Shown: positions 24,381 to 34,242 of the stretch, one piece after another
Layout: every line of letters starts with the position of its first letter
Numbering within the stretch: position 1 is the first letter of the stretch
Assembly: GCA_016780825.1 (NCBI GenBank)
Contig: JADHLF010000013.1
Location: 1 to 55,254 of the forward strand
Direction of reading: 5' to 3'
Origin: Planktomarina sp.
GTDB taxonomy: Bacteria; Pseudomonadota; Alphaproteobacteria; Rhodobacterales; Rhodobacteraceae
DNA: 55,254 nucleotides
Notes under the pieces: model-generated
Seen by the model: only the letters and a program-made list of their open reading frames with translations
The model's database searches: none
What the model was told of the DNA's origin: nothing
Program-made: the position numbers and the translations under genes

Positions 24381-27300
24381 GCTTTGCGCTGCGCCTCTGC
24401 GGCGACAAGCGCCGCAAGGTCCTTAGCAATGGCAAAGGCGCCTTTGATTTTATCGGAGGTGCGGGCCCAGTCCCGACGCACAACAATCTTATTGTCACGG
24501 ATTTTCGCAAGACCCCGTTGATCCTCCAAAAAGGCCACCAATCCCCCAGGTGAGGCAAATTTATCATTGTGAAACTGGATGGTCGCCCCCTTTGGCCCGC
24601 CATCGAGCTTGGCAATCCCAGCCTTGCGACACATGGCTTTAATGCGCACGATGAGCATCAAGGTATTCACCTCTTTGGGCAAAGGTCCAAAACGATCGAT
24701 CAGCTCAGCGGCGAAACCCTCCAGCTCAACTTTAGTGGCAAGAGACGACAATCGACGATACAAGCCCAATCGCACATCCAGATCTGGCACATAGGCCGAA
24801 GGGATAAGGACAGAGACCCCAAGATTTATTTGCGGCGCCCATTGGTCGTTGTCCAGATTGGCCTCGGTTTCGCCGGACCTGATCTTGGCAATCGCGTCTT
24901 CCAACATTTGCTGATAGAGCTCATAACCCACATCGCGCATTTGCCCCGATTGTTCTTCGCCCAAAAGATTGCCCGCGCCGCGAATGTCCAAATCTTGGCT
25001 GGCAAGGGTGAATCCCGCCCCCAAAGAATCCAGCGAGCCCAAGACGCGTAAGCGTTTTTCGGCGGTGGGCGTGAGTTTGGCGCGGGGTTTGGTGGTCAAA
25101 TAGGCAAAGGCGCGTGTTTTGGAGCGCCCGACCCGGCCACGGATTTGATAGAGCTGCGACAGGCCAAACATATCCGCACGGTAAATAATCATCGTATTGG
25201 CCGTGGGAATATCGAGACCAGATTCCACAATGGTCGTGGCCAAAAGCACATCATATTTGCCATCGTAAAACGCGTTCATTTTATCGTCTAATTCGCCCGC
25301 CGGCATCTGCCCATGTCCGACCACAACCGAGACTTCAGGCACATGCTCACGCAAAAAGGCCTCCATATCGGGGATATCCTGAATGCGCGGTACAACAAAA
25401 AAGCTTTGCCCGCCGCGATAATGCTCGCGCAAGAGCGCTTCGCGCAGGGTGATGGTGTCAAACTCACTGACATAGGTCCGAATGGCCAGCCGATCGATGG
25501 GCGGTGTGCCGATGATCGACAGATCCCGCACGCCGGTCAAAGACAATTGCAACGTGCGCGGGATTGGTGTGGCCGTCAGCGTGAGCACATGCACATCAGA
25601 GCGCAATTGCTTGAGCTTTTCCTTATGACCCACGCCAAAGCGTTGCTCCTCGTCAATGACCAAAAGCCCAAGATTTTTGAATCGCACCTGATCTGCGAGC
25701 ACCGCATGCGTTCCGATCACGATATCGACCGTGCCGCGCGCCAGCCCGTCGCGGGTGTTCGCAGCCTCTTTCGCCGAGACAAAGCGCGACAATTGCCGAA
25801 TTTCGAGTGGAAAGCCGCGAAACCGCTCGGCAAAACTTTTCGCATGTTGGCGCGCAAGAAGCGTTGTTGGTGCGACCACGGCGACCTGTAAACCGCTACA
25901 GGCGGCCACAAAAGCGGCCCGCATCGCAACTTCAGTTTTGCCAAAACCAACATCCCCACAGATCAACCGATCCATGGGGCGGCCGGTGCCGAGATCCTCA
26001 ATCACGTCAGAAATAGCGCTCAATTGATCGTCAGTTTCCTGATAAGGGAAACGGGCGCAAAAACTGTCCCACATCCCCAAAGGCGGATCTACGAGCGGCG
26101 CCTTGCGCAGTTCACGTTCGGCGGCCACGCGAATAAGCTTTTCTGCCATCTCACGGATACGTTCCTTGAGACGCGCTTTTTTTGCCTGCCAGGCGCCGCC
26201 GCCCAAACGATCCAAAAGGCCTTCGTCATGACCGTAGCGCGACAAAAGCTCAATGTTTTCGACCGGCAAATAGAGTTTGGAATTCTCGGCATATTCAAGC
26301 AGCAGGCATTCATGATCTGCACCGGCCGCGCTGATAATCTCTAGGGCTTTGAACCGCCCGACGCCGTGATCCACATGGACCACCAAATCGCCCGGGCTCA
26401 AACTCTGCGTTTCGGTCAGGAAATTATCCGCCCCTTTGCGCTTTTTCGTGCTGCGCACCAAACGATCACCCAGAATATCTTGCTCAGTGATGACCACGAG
26501 GGTCTCTGTCTCAAAGCCATAGTCCAGCGGCGCAACCGCAAGATAAGTGCCCGCGCCGCGCAGGCCCTTGATGTTGCGGATCTCAATCAGCTCCCCATGC
26601 CCCTCATCTTGCAACAGCCCCGACAGTCGCTCTCGGGCGCCCGTTGAGTAGGAGGTAATCACCACGGGCTTTGTTGCGTGCTTTTGCTTGATATGGTCAG
26701 AGACCGCACCAAAGAGGCTCAGGGCCTCGTTCTGCCGCTCAGGCGCAAAATTGCGCCCAAGACGCGCGCCCGCATCCAGGACATTCAACCCTGTGGGTTG
26801 TGGCAGAACCGATAGGGCCACTTGCCGTCGCCCCGCGAGGGCCTCCTGCCAAGCTGCATCATTGAGATAGAGCAATTCTGGCGGTGCGGGTTTGTAGACC
26901 GTATCCAACCGCCCCTTTTGCGTGAATGCGGTTTTGCGCGCGTCATATTGATCCGCAATAGTGTCCCAGCGGGCCAAGCGCGCCGGGGTGGATTGATCGT
27001 CCAAAACGACCGCCGCATCAGGTAAATAGTCAAACAGCGTATCCATTCTTTCGTGAAAGAACGGCAACCAATGTTCCACCCCCTGATGTTTTCGCCCTGC
27101 GGATATGGCCTCATAGAGTGGATCATCCGTGCCTGCGGCCCCAAACTCAATGCGGTAGTTTTGGCGAAACCGCCGGATCGAGGCCTCATCTAGGATCACT
27201 TCCGATACGGGAGACAATTCCACCCTCTCAAGCGATTTCACTGTGCGCTGCGTTGCGGGATCAAATTGCCGAATTCCATCAAGCGTATCGCCGAAAAAAT

Positions 27301-27817
27301 CCAAGCGGATTGGCTCTGAAAGGCCGGGCGGGAAAATGTCGATAATGCCCCCCCGAATTGAATAATCGCCCGGCTCCATGACGGTTGGCGTTTGCGTGAA
27401 ACCCATACGCACCAGAAAAGCCCGCAAGGCTTGTTCATCCACGCGGCTCTGAACCGAGGCGCGAAAGACGGCGGATCCAACAGTCGCGCGCGCCGGCACG
27501 CGTTGGCTGGCCGCTGAAAGCGTGGTTAAGACAACATAGGATTGTGGCATTGGCGCAAGAAAGCTGGCCAGGCTTGACATGCGCTGGGCACTGATATCCG
27601 CATTGGGCGATACCCGGTCAAAGGGCAGGCAGTCCCAAGCGGGAAAATGCAACACGGGCAGCTCAGGCGCAAAAAATTCCAAAGCCGCCCGCATCGCCTG
27701 GAGACGATGTGCGTCGCGCGCAATATGGATCACCCCGCCCTGCTGCACTTCTTTGGTGACAATGGTTGCGTCAAAACCTTCGGGTGCGCCGCTCATTATG
27801 ATGTGATTGGATGTCAT
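24377..27817 (-). CDS. mfd: Transcription-repair coupling factor
   Basis: A 1146-residue ATP-dependent translocase that removes stalled RNA polymerase and recruits UvrA. The order is: UvrB-like N-terminal region (about 1-350), RNA-polymerase-interaction domain with GDLVVHVDHGVGRFKALE near residue 483, helicase motif I GDVGFGKTEVAMRAAF near 637, the DEEQ box VIDEEQRFGVGHKEKLK near 735, LTATPIPRTLQLSLTG, the GRVGRSK motif and a C-terminal TRCF domain ending about 20 residues before the stop. Length is normal. It is convergent with the FrnE-like gene and both stops lie in one CTAG. Confidence 0.97.
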   Translation of the reverse strand: MTSNHIIMSGAPEGFDATIVTKEVQQGGVIHIARDAHRLQAMRAALEFFAPELPVLHFPAWDCLPFDRVSPNADISAQRMSSLASFLAPMPQSYVVLTTLSAASQRVPARATVGSAVFRASVQSRVDEQALRAFLVRMGFTQTPTVMEPGDYSIRGGIIDIFPPGLSEPIRLDFFGDTLDGIRQFDPATQRTVKSLERVELSPVSEVILDEASIRRFRQNYRIEFGAAGTDDPLYEAISAGRKHQGVEHWLPFFHERMDTLFDYLPDAAVVLDDQSTPARLARWDTIADQYDARKTAFTQKGRLDTVYKPAPPELLYLNDAAWQEALAGRRQVALSVLPQPTGLNVLDAGARLGRNFAPERQNEALSLFGAVSDHIKQKHATKPVVITSYSTGARERLSGLLQDEGHGELIEIRNIKGLRGAGTYLAVAPLDYGFETETLVVITEQDILGDRLVRSTKKRKGADNFLTETQSLSPGDLVVHVDHGVGRFKALEIISAAGADHECLLLEYAENSKLYLPVENIELLSRYGHDEGLLDRLGGGAWQAKKARLKERIREMAEKLIRVAAERELRKAPLVDPPLGMWDSFCARFPYQETDDQLSAISDVIEDLGTGRPMDRLICGDVGFGKTEVAMRAAFVAACSGLQVAVVAPTTLLARQHAKSFAERFRGFPLEIRQLSRFVSAKEAANTRDGLARGTVDIVIGTHAVLADQVRFKNLGLLVIDEEQRFGVGHKEKLKQLRSDVHVLTLTATPIPRTLQLSLTGVRDLSIIGTPPIDRLAIRTYVSEFDTITLREALLREHYRGGQSFFVVPRIQDIPDMEAFLREHVPEVSVVVGHGQMPAGELDDKMNAFYDGKYDVLLATTIVESGLDIPTANTMIIYRADMFGLSQLYQIRGRVGRSKTRAFAYLTTKPRAKLTPTAEKRLRVLGSLDSLGAGFTLASQDLDIRGAGNLLGEEQSGQMRDVGYELYQQMLEDAIAKIRSGETEANLDNDQWAPQINLGVSVLIPSAYVPDLDVRLGLYRRLSSLATKVELEGFAAELIDRFGPLPKEVNTLMLIVRIKAMCRKAGIAKLDGGPKGATIQFHNDKFASPGGLVAFLEDQRGLAKIRDNKIVVRRDWARTSDKIKGAFAIAKDLAALVAAEAQRKA

Positions 27818-27843
27818 GTCAGCGCGTCAAACCTTTTGTCTTT

Positions 27844-28329
27844 TCATTGTTTCAAGACCTCAAACCCGTAGCCAAACACCCCGGCGAAGAAAATAGCCGT
27901 GGCGCCCGTGGCATAAATTTTAAGATGCAGAGTTTTTAGGTCTTTGATCGCCGCCTCAAGGTCCTGGCTGCGGGTGCAAATGCTCTGCGCTGTGCGATAC
28001 CCAAGCCGGAAAATGATCAACTCTGGGACAATCAAAAGACTTGCGGCCGCGCAAAGCTCTATATGGTAGATAAAGCCCAAAACAAACAGCACCGATACCA
28101 AAAACGAAAGAGCCGCCACCAATGCAAGCGGCGCGCGACGGGCCGCGTCAAGCCGCCGCTCAGCCCGCCAACCTAGGATCATCGACAGCTGCGCGCGGTC
28201 TTTGGAGTGAAGGCAATCAACAGGCACCCCGAGCACCTGCGTGCCGTGCCAAAACCATTGCACCACAACCAGGGACCAAAACCATCCGCTGCCAAAGGCA
28301 TCCCATGAAAGAAGATCTATGAGGCTCAT
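27844..28329 (-). CDS. Conserved membrane protein (similar to proteins annotated as SufBCD-complex component)
   Basis: A 161-residue protein with a N-terminal hydrophobic segment (SGWFWSLVVVQWFWHGTQVLGVP), two more central ones (near 70-105) and a C-terminal one (near 140-155). A charged loop RAERRLDAARRAP separates the first from the second. I recognise it only as a family found in Rhodobacteraceae that is sometimes annotated as a component of the SufBCD complex; no Suf gene is nearby and I see no motif that supports that name. It lies upstream of mfd on the same strand with a 26-base gap, so cotranscription is likely. Confidence 0.7.
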   Translation of the reverse strand: MSLIDLLSWDAFGSGWFWSLVVVQWFWHGTQVLGVPVDCLHSKDRAQLSMILGWRAERRLDAARRAPLALVAALSFLVSVLFVLGFIYHIELCAAASLLIVPELIIFRLGYRTAQSICTRSQDLEAAIKDLKTLHLKIYATGATAIFFAGVFGYGFEVLKQ

Positions 28330-28425
28330 GAAGGATCACTTGAATTTGGAATTTGCATTTTGTCTCTGCTACACCTAAGCCGATCAGAAGAAAACCCAAC
28401 TATCTATGTAAATGAGGTTCCAGTC

Positions 28426-29436
28426 ATGGCGCGTTTTCAAACCCAAGCCCCCTTTCCTGCCCTGCGTCCTCGGCGGCTGCGGGCGCATCCTGCGCTTCGG
28501 GCGATGGTGCGCGAAACGCATCTCACCCCTGCGGATTTGATTTGGCCCATCTTTGTTATGGCAGGAGAAGACAGCAGTGAACCCGTGAGCTCTATGCCGG
28601 GCGTAAGCCGCCACACGGTAGATCGCTTGCCCGCTCTGGCATCAAAGGCCCATAGTCTCGGCATCCCGGCAATCTGCATTTTTCCCTATACGGACCCGGC
28701 ATTGAAAACTGAGGATTGTTGCGAGGCCTGGAATCCAGACAATCTGTCCAACCGGGCCATTCGCGCGATTAAGGATGCTGTGCCTGACGTGATGGTCATG
28801 ACTGATATTGCGTTAGATCCCTACAATATAAATGGCCATGATGGCATTGTGCGAGACGGTGAGATCGTCAACGACGAAACCGTCGCCGCATTGGTCAAAA
28901 TGGGCCAGGCACAGGCGCAGTCGGGTGCAGATATCCTGGGGCCGTCGGATATGATGGATGGGCGCATCGGCGCATTACGGGCCATGTTGGAGCAAAATTC
29001 TTTTCAGAACGTCAGTATCTTGAGCTATTCTGCCAAATTCTCTTCGGCTTTTTATGGGCCCTTCCGCGATGCGGTTGGAGCCACGGGGGCGCTGACTGGT
29101 GACAAAAACACCTACCAAATAGATCCGGCCAATGGCGACGAAGCCCTGCGTATGATCGCGCGGGATTTGTCTGAAGGGGCGGATATGGTCATGGTCAAGC
29201 CGGGCATGCCCTATTTGGATATTTGCCACCGGGTAAAGCGCGACTTTGGCGTTCCAACATTCGCCTATCAGGTGTCTGGCGAATATGCGATGCTACAGGC
29301 GGCGGCGCAAAATGGTTGGCTCGATGGGCGCAGGGTCATGCTTGAGAGCCTCATGGCCTTTAAACGGGCCGGATGTGACGGGGTTTTGACCTATTTTGCG
29401 CCAGAGGTTGCCGAAATCTTAAATGGCGCGACCTGA
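28426..29436 (+). CDS. hemB: Porphobilinogen synthase (delta-aminolevulinic acid dehydratase)
   Basis: 336 residues from the ATG at 28426, where GAGG lies 9 bases upstream. It condenses two 5-aminolevulinate molecules into porphobilinogen in haem, chlorophyll and B12 synthesis. The metal-loop segment DIALDPYNINGHDG lacks the zinc cysteines of the DVCLCPY type, so it is the aspartate-rich, magnesium-type enzyme usual in Rhodobacteraceae. The catalytic lysine regions are KFSSAFYGPFRDA and MVMVKPGMPYLD, and YQVSGEYAM follows. Confidence 0.96.
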   Translation: MARFQTQAPFPALRPRRLRAHPALRAMVRETHLTPADLIWPIFVMAGEDSSEPVSSMPGVSRHTVDRLPALASKAHSLGIPAICIFPYTDPALKTEDCCEAWNPDNLSNRAIRAIKDAVPDVMVMTDIALDPYNINGHDGIVRDGEIVNDETVAALVKMGQAQAQSGADILGPSDMMDGRIGALRAMLEQNSFQNVSILSYSAKFSSAFYGPFRDAVGATGALTGDKNTYQIDPANGDEALRMIARDLSEGADMVMVKPGMPYLDICHRVKRDFGVPTFAYQVSGEYAMLQAAAQNGWLDGRRVMLESLMAFKRAGCDGVLTYFAPEVAEILNGAT

Positions 29437-29522
29437 ACCGCGGCGCCCTAGTGACAGGCCTCGGAAAATGATATAAATTTACCATAGATCCGACAAATCG
29501 GGCAAAATGAGGCGGAGCACCC

Positions 29523-30080
29523 ATGACACAGACAACACGACGAAATTTCTCACTTGGCCTTCTGGCTCTTGGCGGCACAGCAGCCTGTTCCAATGCGATC
29601 GGGTCCAACAAGGCCCCCCAAATTGATGCGGCCGTCGAAACGAGCTTGCAGGTTATGTTTGACACCTACCCCGGCACTCAACAACTGGCCAAGAATGCCA
29701 GCGGCATGCTGGTCATGCCTTTGATTACAGAAGCCGGTTTCGGCTTGGGCGGCAGTTTTGGACGCGGCGCGCTGCGGATACTCGGATCCAACGTCGATTA
29801 CTATTCTGCGGCCGGAGCCAGCGCCGGGTTTCAATTTGGTGCGCAGCAATATTCTCATGTGCTGTTTTTCATGACCGATGACGCATTGGCCGGGTTTCGA
29901 TCTTCACCGGGCTGGGTGGCCGGCGCAAATGTAGAATATGCTTACCGCGATCAAGGCGACTCTTTCGCCGCCGACACGACCACCACGTTTAATCCCGTGA
30001 TTGCGGTGGTTTTCGCACAGGCCGGCCTGCGCATCGGTGCCACGCTTGAGGGGACAAAGTACACAAGGATCATCCCGTAA
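29523..30080 (+). CDS. SYLF/YSC84-domain lipoprotein
   Basis: A 185-residue protein with a twin-arginine-like and lipobox-bearing leader (TRRNFSLGLLALGGTAAC, Cys at residue 22), suggesting an acylated exported protein. The rest matches the SYLF lipid-binding domain: GMLVMPLITEAGFGLGGSFGRGAL near residue 60 and Ala/Gly-rich strands ending GATLEGTKYTRI. Members bind phosphoinositides in eukaryotes; the bacterial role is undefined, probably in the cell envelope. Confidence 0.85.
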   Translation: MTQTTRRNFSLGLLALGGTAACSNAIGSNKAPQIDAAVETSLQVMFDTYPGTQQLAKNASGMLVMPLITEAGFGLGGSFGRGALRILGSNVDYYSAAGASAGFQFGAQQYSHVLFFMTDDALAGFRSSPGWVAGANVEYAYRDQGDSFAADTTTTFNPVIAVVFAQAGLRIGATLEGTKYTRIIP

Positions 30081-30150
30081 GGCTCTGATAAAATTTAATA
30101 TAAAGGCCAGAATGCAGGGCAATATGCCGCGCTGCCAGTGAAAGTACCCT

Positions 30151-32631
30151 ATGGATCGCATTTTTGTATGGCTCATGCGTCTCATTCTCAGCCTGGCTGC
30201 CATTGGCGCCCTGTTTTTTGCTTTCAGCTGGTATGTCCTGTCGAGGTCCCTGCCGGACTACACCAAAACAGTGCAATTTGAGCAGCTCATCGCCCCGGTC
30301 GAGATTGTGCGGGACACGGCGAATGTGCCGCATATTTTCGGTAAAAATGACCATGATACGCTGTTTGCCCTGGGCTATGCCCATGCCCAGGATCGTCTCT
30401 GGCAAATGACAATGCTGCGTCGCACGGCACAGGGCCGGCTCTCAGAGATTTTTGGCGAGGCCACCCTACCCATTGACATGATGATGCGCCGATTGGCGAT
30501 CTATAGCGCCGCCCGTCAATCGCTCTCAGCTCTTCGGCCTGATACGCTTGCCAAATTGGATGCCTATGCGCTTGGCGTGAATGCGCGGCTTCTTGAGATA
30601 AACACCGGAGCGCTCGGGCGGGGCGCGCCTGAATTTTTTCTATTTTCAAACGCAATATCCCCTTGGACCGCCGCCGATAGCCTTGCGATCATTAAGCTTA
30701 TGGGGATTCAGCTTTCCAATCATCTGCAACAAGAGGTCCTGCGTGCGCGGGTGTCTTTGATCCTGGATGATGACCGGATCAAGGATTTACTGCCCGATAT
30801 GCCGGGCAACGGTCAGGCTGAACTCATCGAATTTACCCGCCTATTTCCAGACCTCCCACCATATCAAGCATCCGAGGACCGCACGCAGCTGTCCGCGCTG
30901 TCACCGTTCAATTCCATTGCCCTTTCTGGGGCATCGAATGCTTGGGCTGCCTTGCCCGGTCGCAGCGCCACACGCGGCACGCTTTTGGCCAATGATCCAC
31001 ATCTCAGACTCACCGCGCCCTCAATTTGGTATTTGGCGCGCCTCGAGCTTTCCACAGGCGGCGTCATTGGTGGCACCATTCCTGGCTTGCCGCTGGTTTT
31101 GGTCGGACGCTCAGCAAAGCTTGGCTGGGGACTCACCAGCTCAAATCTCGATGATACAGATGTTTACATTGAAAAGCTCAACCCATTGGATCCGAGCGAG
31201 TATCAAACACCAGAGGGCTACAAACCCTTTGTCAAAAAACAAAGCATTGTACGGGTTAAAGACAAGTCACCCGTCACTTTAGAGATGTTTTGGACCGAAA
31301 ATGGCCCGGTTTTGCCCGGCAGCCACGCAAACTTAGGCGCTGTGACCCCGGAGGGTCATGTCACCTCGGTGGCTTGGACGCTTCTGTCGAGCCAGGATAC
31401 ATCGGTGGAGGCCGGATTCGATTTGATGACCGCGCAGTCGGTGCGAGAAGGCTTGGAGGCCTCCCGCAATTTTGTGGCGCCCAGTCAGATATTAACCTTG
31501 GCCGATTCCAAACAGATTGCCATGCGCACCATCGGCGCCTTGCCCAAACGCGATCCACGCCACCAATCCAAAGGTCGCCTGCCAAGCGCCGGCTGGCTGG
31601 CGCAAAACCGTTGGCAAGGCGTGTTTGATCCCTCGGTAAATCCCGTTTTTCTAAACCCCGCCAGTGGTATTTTGGGGCACACCAACAATAAATACACCGA
31701 TCGCAGCTTTCCCGAACATATCAGCTATGACTGGGGCGACAGTCAGAGGGTTCAGCGTATGCGGCGCCTGCTCCAAACCCGAGAGGCCCACACCCGCGAC
31801 AGTTTTATCGAAGCGCAATTGGACAGCGTATCGCCTGCCGCGCGCACGCTTTTGCCGCTCATCGGTGGAGAGCTTTGGTATCAATCACAATCCGTGCCGC
31901 CCGACAGCGCGGCCGGCCGCCGTCAAACCGCCTTGGATCTTTTGGCCAATTGGAACGGTGAAATGAATGAACACCTGCCAGAGCCTTTGATCTATGCAGC
32001 TTGGCTCCGTGCCTTACAAAAGCGCCTCATTGTGGATGAGCTTGGACCTTTGCATGAGGCGTTCACCCATGTGGAGCCGCTCTTCATTGAGCGGGTCTTC
32101 CGCGATGTGTCAGGGGCCAGCTCCTGGTGCGACGTGGTGCAATCGCGCCGGGTGGAAAGCTGTGCAGAGATGTCTCGCTTGGCTTTGGATGACGCACTTG
32201 CCGAGCTGGTCGAGACCTATGGCAGTGAGATCACGGCGCTGCGTTGGGGCGAGGCGCATCAGGCCACCCATGATCATCCCGTTTTGGGTGACATTCCAAT
32301 CTTGAGATGGTTTGTTAACATTCGGCAATCGACCTCTGGAGGAGATCATACCCTCCAACGTGGCAAAACCATCGGCACGAGACCAAACCCCTATCTGAAC
32401 GTCCATGCAGGCGCATATCGTGGGGTCTATGATTTTGCCGATCCCGACAGTTCGGTTTTTATCATTTCAACGGGTCAAAGCGGCCATCCGCTGTCGCGCC
32501 ATTACGACAACCTTGGCAAACTGTGGCGCCGTGGCGAATATGTGCCTATGACATTGGATGAAACTCTGGCCCGAGCGGGTGCGACCGGCCTTACAACCCT
32601 GACACCAATTTTGGACCAAACTGATCGCTGA
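30151..32631 (+). CDS. Penicillin acylase family (S45) N-terminal-nucleophile hydrolase
   Basis: An 826-residue protein. It has an N-terminal membrane or signal segment (IFVWLMRLILSLAAIGALFFAFSW), an alpha-subunit region with VPHIFGKNDHDTLFALGYAHAQDRLWQM, and then the maturation site near residue 266, GASNAWAALPGRS, where the Ser becomes the N-terminal nucleophile of the beta subunit. LANDPHLRLTAPSIWY and HTNNKYTD follow, as in the family. Activities range from penicillin and aculeacin acylation to homoserine-lactone acylation; the substrate here is unknown. Its last 41 bases overlap the convergent hflX. Confidence 0.9.
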   Translation: MDRIFVWLMRLILSLAAIGALFFAFSWYVLSRSLPDYTKTVQFEQLIAPVEIVRDTANVPHIFGKNDHDTLFALGYAHAQDRLWQMTMLRRTAQGRLSEIFGEATLPIDMMMRRLAIYSAARQSLSALRPDTLAKLDAYALGVNARLLEINTGALGRGAPEFFLFSNAISPWTAADSLAIIKLMGIQLSNHLQQEVLRARVSLILDDDRIKDLLPDMPGNGQAELIEFTRLFPDLPPYQASEDRTQLSALSPFNSIALSGASNAWAALPGRSATRGTLLANDPHLRLTAPSIWYLARLELSTGGVIGGTIPGLPLVLVGRSAKLGWGLTSSNLDDTDVYIEKLNPLDPSEYQTPEGYKPFVKKQSIVRVKDKSPVTLEMFWTENGPVLPGSHANLGAVTPEGHVTSVAWTLLSSQDTSVEAGFDLMTAQSVREGLEASRNFVAPSQILTLADSKQIAMRTIGALPKRDPRHQSKGRLPSAGWLAQNRWQGVFDPSVNPVFLNPASGILGHTNNKYTDRSFPEHISYDWGDSQRVQRMRRLLQTREAHTRDSFIEAQLDSVSPAARTLLPLIGGELWYQSQSVPPDSAAGRRQTALDLLANWNGEMNEHLPEPLIYAAWLRALQKRLIVDELGPLHEAFTHVEPLFIERVFRDVSGASSWCDVVQSRRVESCAEMSRLALDDALAELVETYGSEITALRWGEAHQATHDHPVLGDIPILRWFVNIRQSTSGGDHTLQRGKTIGTRPNPYLNVHAGAYRGVYDFADPDSSVFIISTGQSGHPLSRHYDNLGKLWRRGEYVPMTLDETLARAGATGLTTLTPILDQTDR

Positions 32632-33895
32632 AGGCCTTTTTTTGCCGCGCTGTCCAAGAGATCGATAGGGAAAATCCCTCTTGCGTTTGCAGCTCGCCGC
32701 GCACCAAACCTTGCTCAAACAACCAAGCGCGTGCGCGCCCTTCGTCAAAGCCAAGTACAAGCTCTGATTGGGTTTTGTCAGGTGTCAACATCCTTGACAC
32801 GGCTTGCAAAAACTCAGGCACGCCGGCACCGGTGAGCGCCGAGGTGATATAGACATTGTCGGATCGCTCAGCCGCGTTTTGCACCGCGTCCAAGGCGCTC
32901 GCATCCAAGATATCGCTTTTGTTCCACATCTCAATGCGCGGGACGTCGCGATCGAGGCCCAAAGTCTCAAGAATCGCGTTCACATCCTGCGCCTGCTCTG
33001 CGGTTTCAGGATGGGCAATATCGCGAACATGAACCACCAATTGCGCTGCCGTCACCTCCTCCAAGGTCGCGCGGAAGGACGCGACAAGCTCGGTCGGCAG
33101 ATCGGAAATAAACCCCACCGTGTCGGATAAGATCACATCCATCCCGCTCGGCAATTTCACCGCGCGCATCGTGGGATCAAGCGTGGCGAAGAGCATGTCT
33201 TTGGCAAAGACCTTGGCACCGGTCATATAGTTGAACAATGTGGACTTGCCGGCATTGGTATAGCCCACAAGAGCCACGATTGGATAAGGCACTTTCGCTC
33301 GGGCCGATCGGTGCAGCTCTCTTGTCTTCACCACTTTGTCGAGTTGCTTTTGCAACCGCACAAGTTGGGTATCAATGGCCCGCCGATCCGATTCAATCTG
33401 TGTCTCGCCTGGCCCGCCCACAAAACCAAGCCCGCCCCTTTGACGCTCCAAATGGGTCCAAGCGCGCACCAAACGGGTGCGCTGATAGCTCAGGGCGGCC
33501 ATTTCCACTTGCAACACCCCCTCGCGAGTTCGGGCGCGATCAGAAAAAATCTCGAGGATCAGCCCGGTCCGATCAAGGATTTTGACGCCCCAATCTTTCT
33601 CTAGGTTGCGCTGCTGAACCGGCGAGACATGCCCATCTATGAGCACAAGCTCCACCTCCGCGGCTTTGAACAGCTCCGCCAGTTCCGCAATTTTGCCCTT
33701 GCCAAACAGCTTGCCCGGATGGGCCCGGGGCAAGCGCACGATGGTTTCCCCCATCACTTCAAGACCGGGAAGCGCATGGGCCAAAGCCACCGCTTCGGCC
33801 AAAGCATCCGTCGCCGCACGCGCGGAATAATCGGTTTTTATATCAGGATGCAGAACCCAAGCATGGGTCTCATGTGCATCTGGCGTCGTGCCCAT
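32591..33895 (-). CDS. hflX: GTPase HflX
   Basis: A 434-residue ribosome-binding GTPase that splits or rescues stalled ribosomes under stress. It has the HflX N-terminal domain with FGKGKIAELAELFKAAEVELVLIDGHVSPVQQRNLEK, the coiled-coil segment QRTRLVRAWTHLERQRGGLGFVGGPGETQIE near 135-170, the G1 loop GYTNAGKST near 210, switch II DTVGFISDLP near 260 and the G4 motif NKSD near 335. It follows hfq by five bases, the conserved hfq-hflX pairing. The 3' end overlaps the penicillin-acylase-family gene on the other strand. Confidence 0.95.
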   Translation of the reverse strand: MGTTPDAHETHAWVLHPDIKTDYSARAATDALAEAVALAHALPGLEVMGETIVRLPRAHPGKLFGKGKIAELAELFKAAEVELVLIDGHVSPVQQRNLEKDWGVKILDRTGLILEIFSDRARTREGVLQVEMAALSYQRTRLVRAWTHLERQRGGLGFVGGPGETQIESDRRAIDTQLVRLQKQLDKVVKTRELHRSARAKVPYPIVALVGYTNAGKSTLFNYMTGAKVFAKDMLFATLDPTMRAVKLPSGMDVILSDTVGFISDLPTELVASFRATLEEVTAAQLVVHVRDIAHPETAEQAQDVNAILETLGLDRDVPRIEMWNKSDILDASALDAVQNAAERSDNVYITSALTGAGVPEFLQAVSRMLTPDKTQSELVLGFDEGRARAWLFEQGLVRGELQTQEGFSLSISWTARQKKAFSDQFGPKLVSGL

Positions 33896-33900
33896 AATGC

Positions 33901-34134
33901 CTATTCTTCACCGTCATAGAGGGAAATTGGCTGTGCTGGCATAATGGTCGAAATCGCGTGTTTATACACCAATTGCGATGCCCCATCGCGGCGCAAAAGC
34001 ACGCAGAAATTATCAAACCATGTGACAACGCCCTGCAGTTTCACACCATTGATCAAAAAGATGGTGACGGGAACCTTGGTCTTGCGCACTTGATTGAGAA
34101 ATGCGTCTTGTAAGTTTTGTTTATCGGAAGCCAT
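33901..34134 (-). CDS. hfq: RNA chaperone Hfq
   Basis: A 77-residue Sm-like protein that forms a hexamer and helps small RNAs pair with mRNAs. Sm1 is LQDAFLNQVRKTKVPVTIFLINGVKLQGVVTWFD and Sm2 is the YKHAIS motif near residue 57, both intact. The short C-terminal tail is typical of alphaproteobacteria. It precedes hflX on the same strand. Confidence 0.97.
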   Translation of the reverse strand: MASDKQNLQDAFLNQVRKTKVPVTIFLINGVKLQGVVTWFDNFCVLLRRDGASQLVYKHAISTIMPAQPISLYDGEE

Positions 34135-34242
34135 TCTTTAAGCCCTCATTCTTGCGGGGACACACAAAATTACACCCCGGACACATCATTATGTAGTGAT
34201 TTTTCATCGATTTCCAGTAGCAAACTGGCATTAATTGCGGCC

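Noticed and set aside
27844..28329. Role of the membrane protein in Fe-S cluster assembly
   Set aside because: Only a recalled annotation of similar proteins suggests it. No Suf genes are nearby and no motif supports it.
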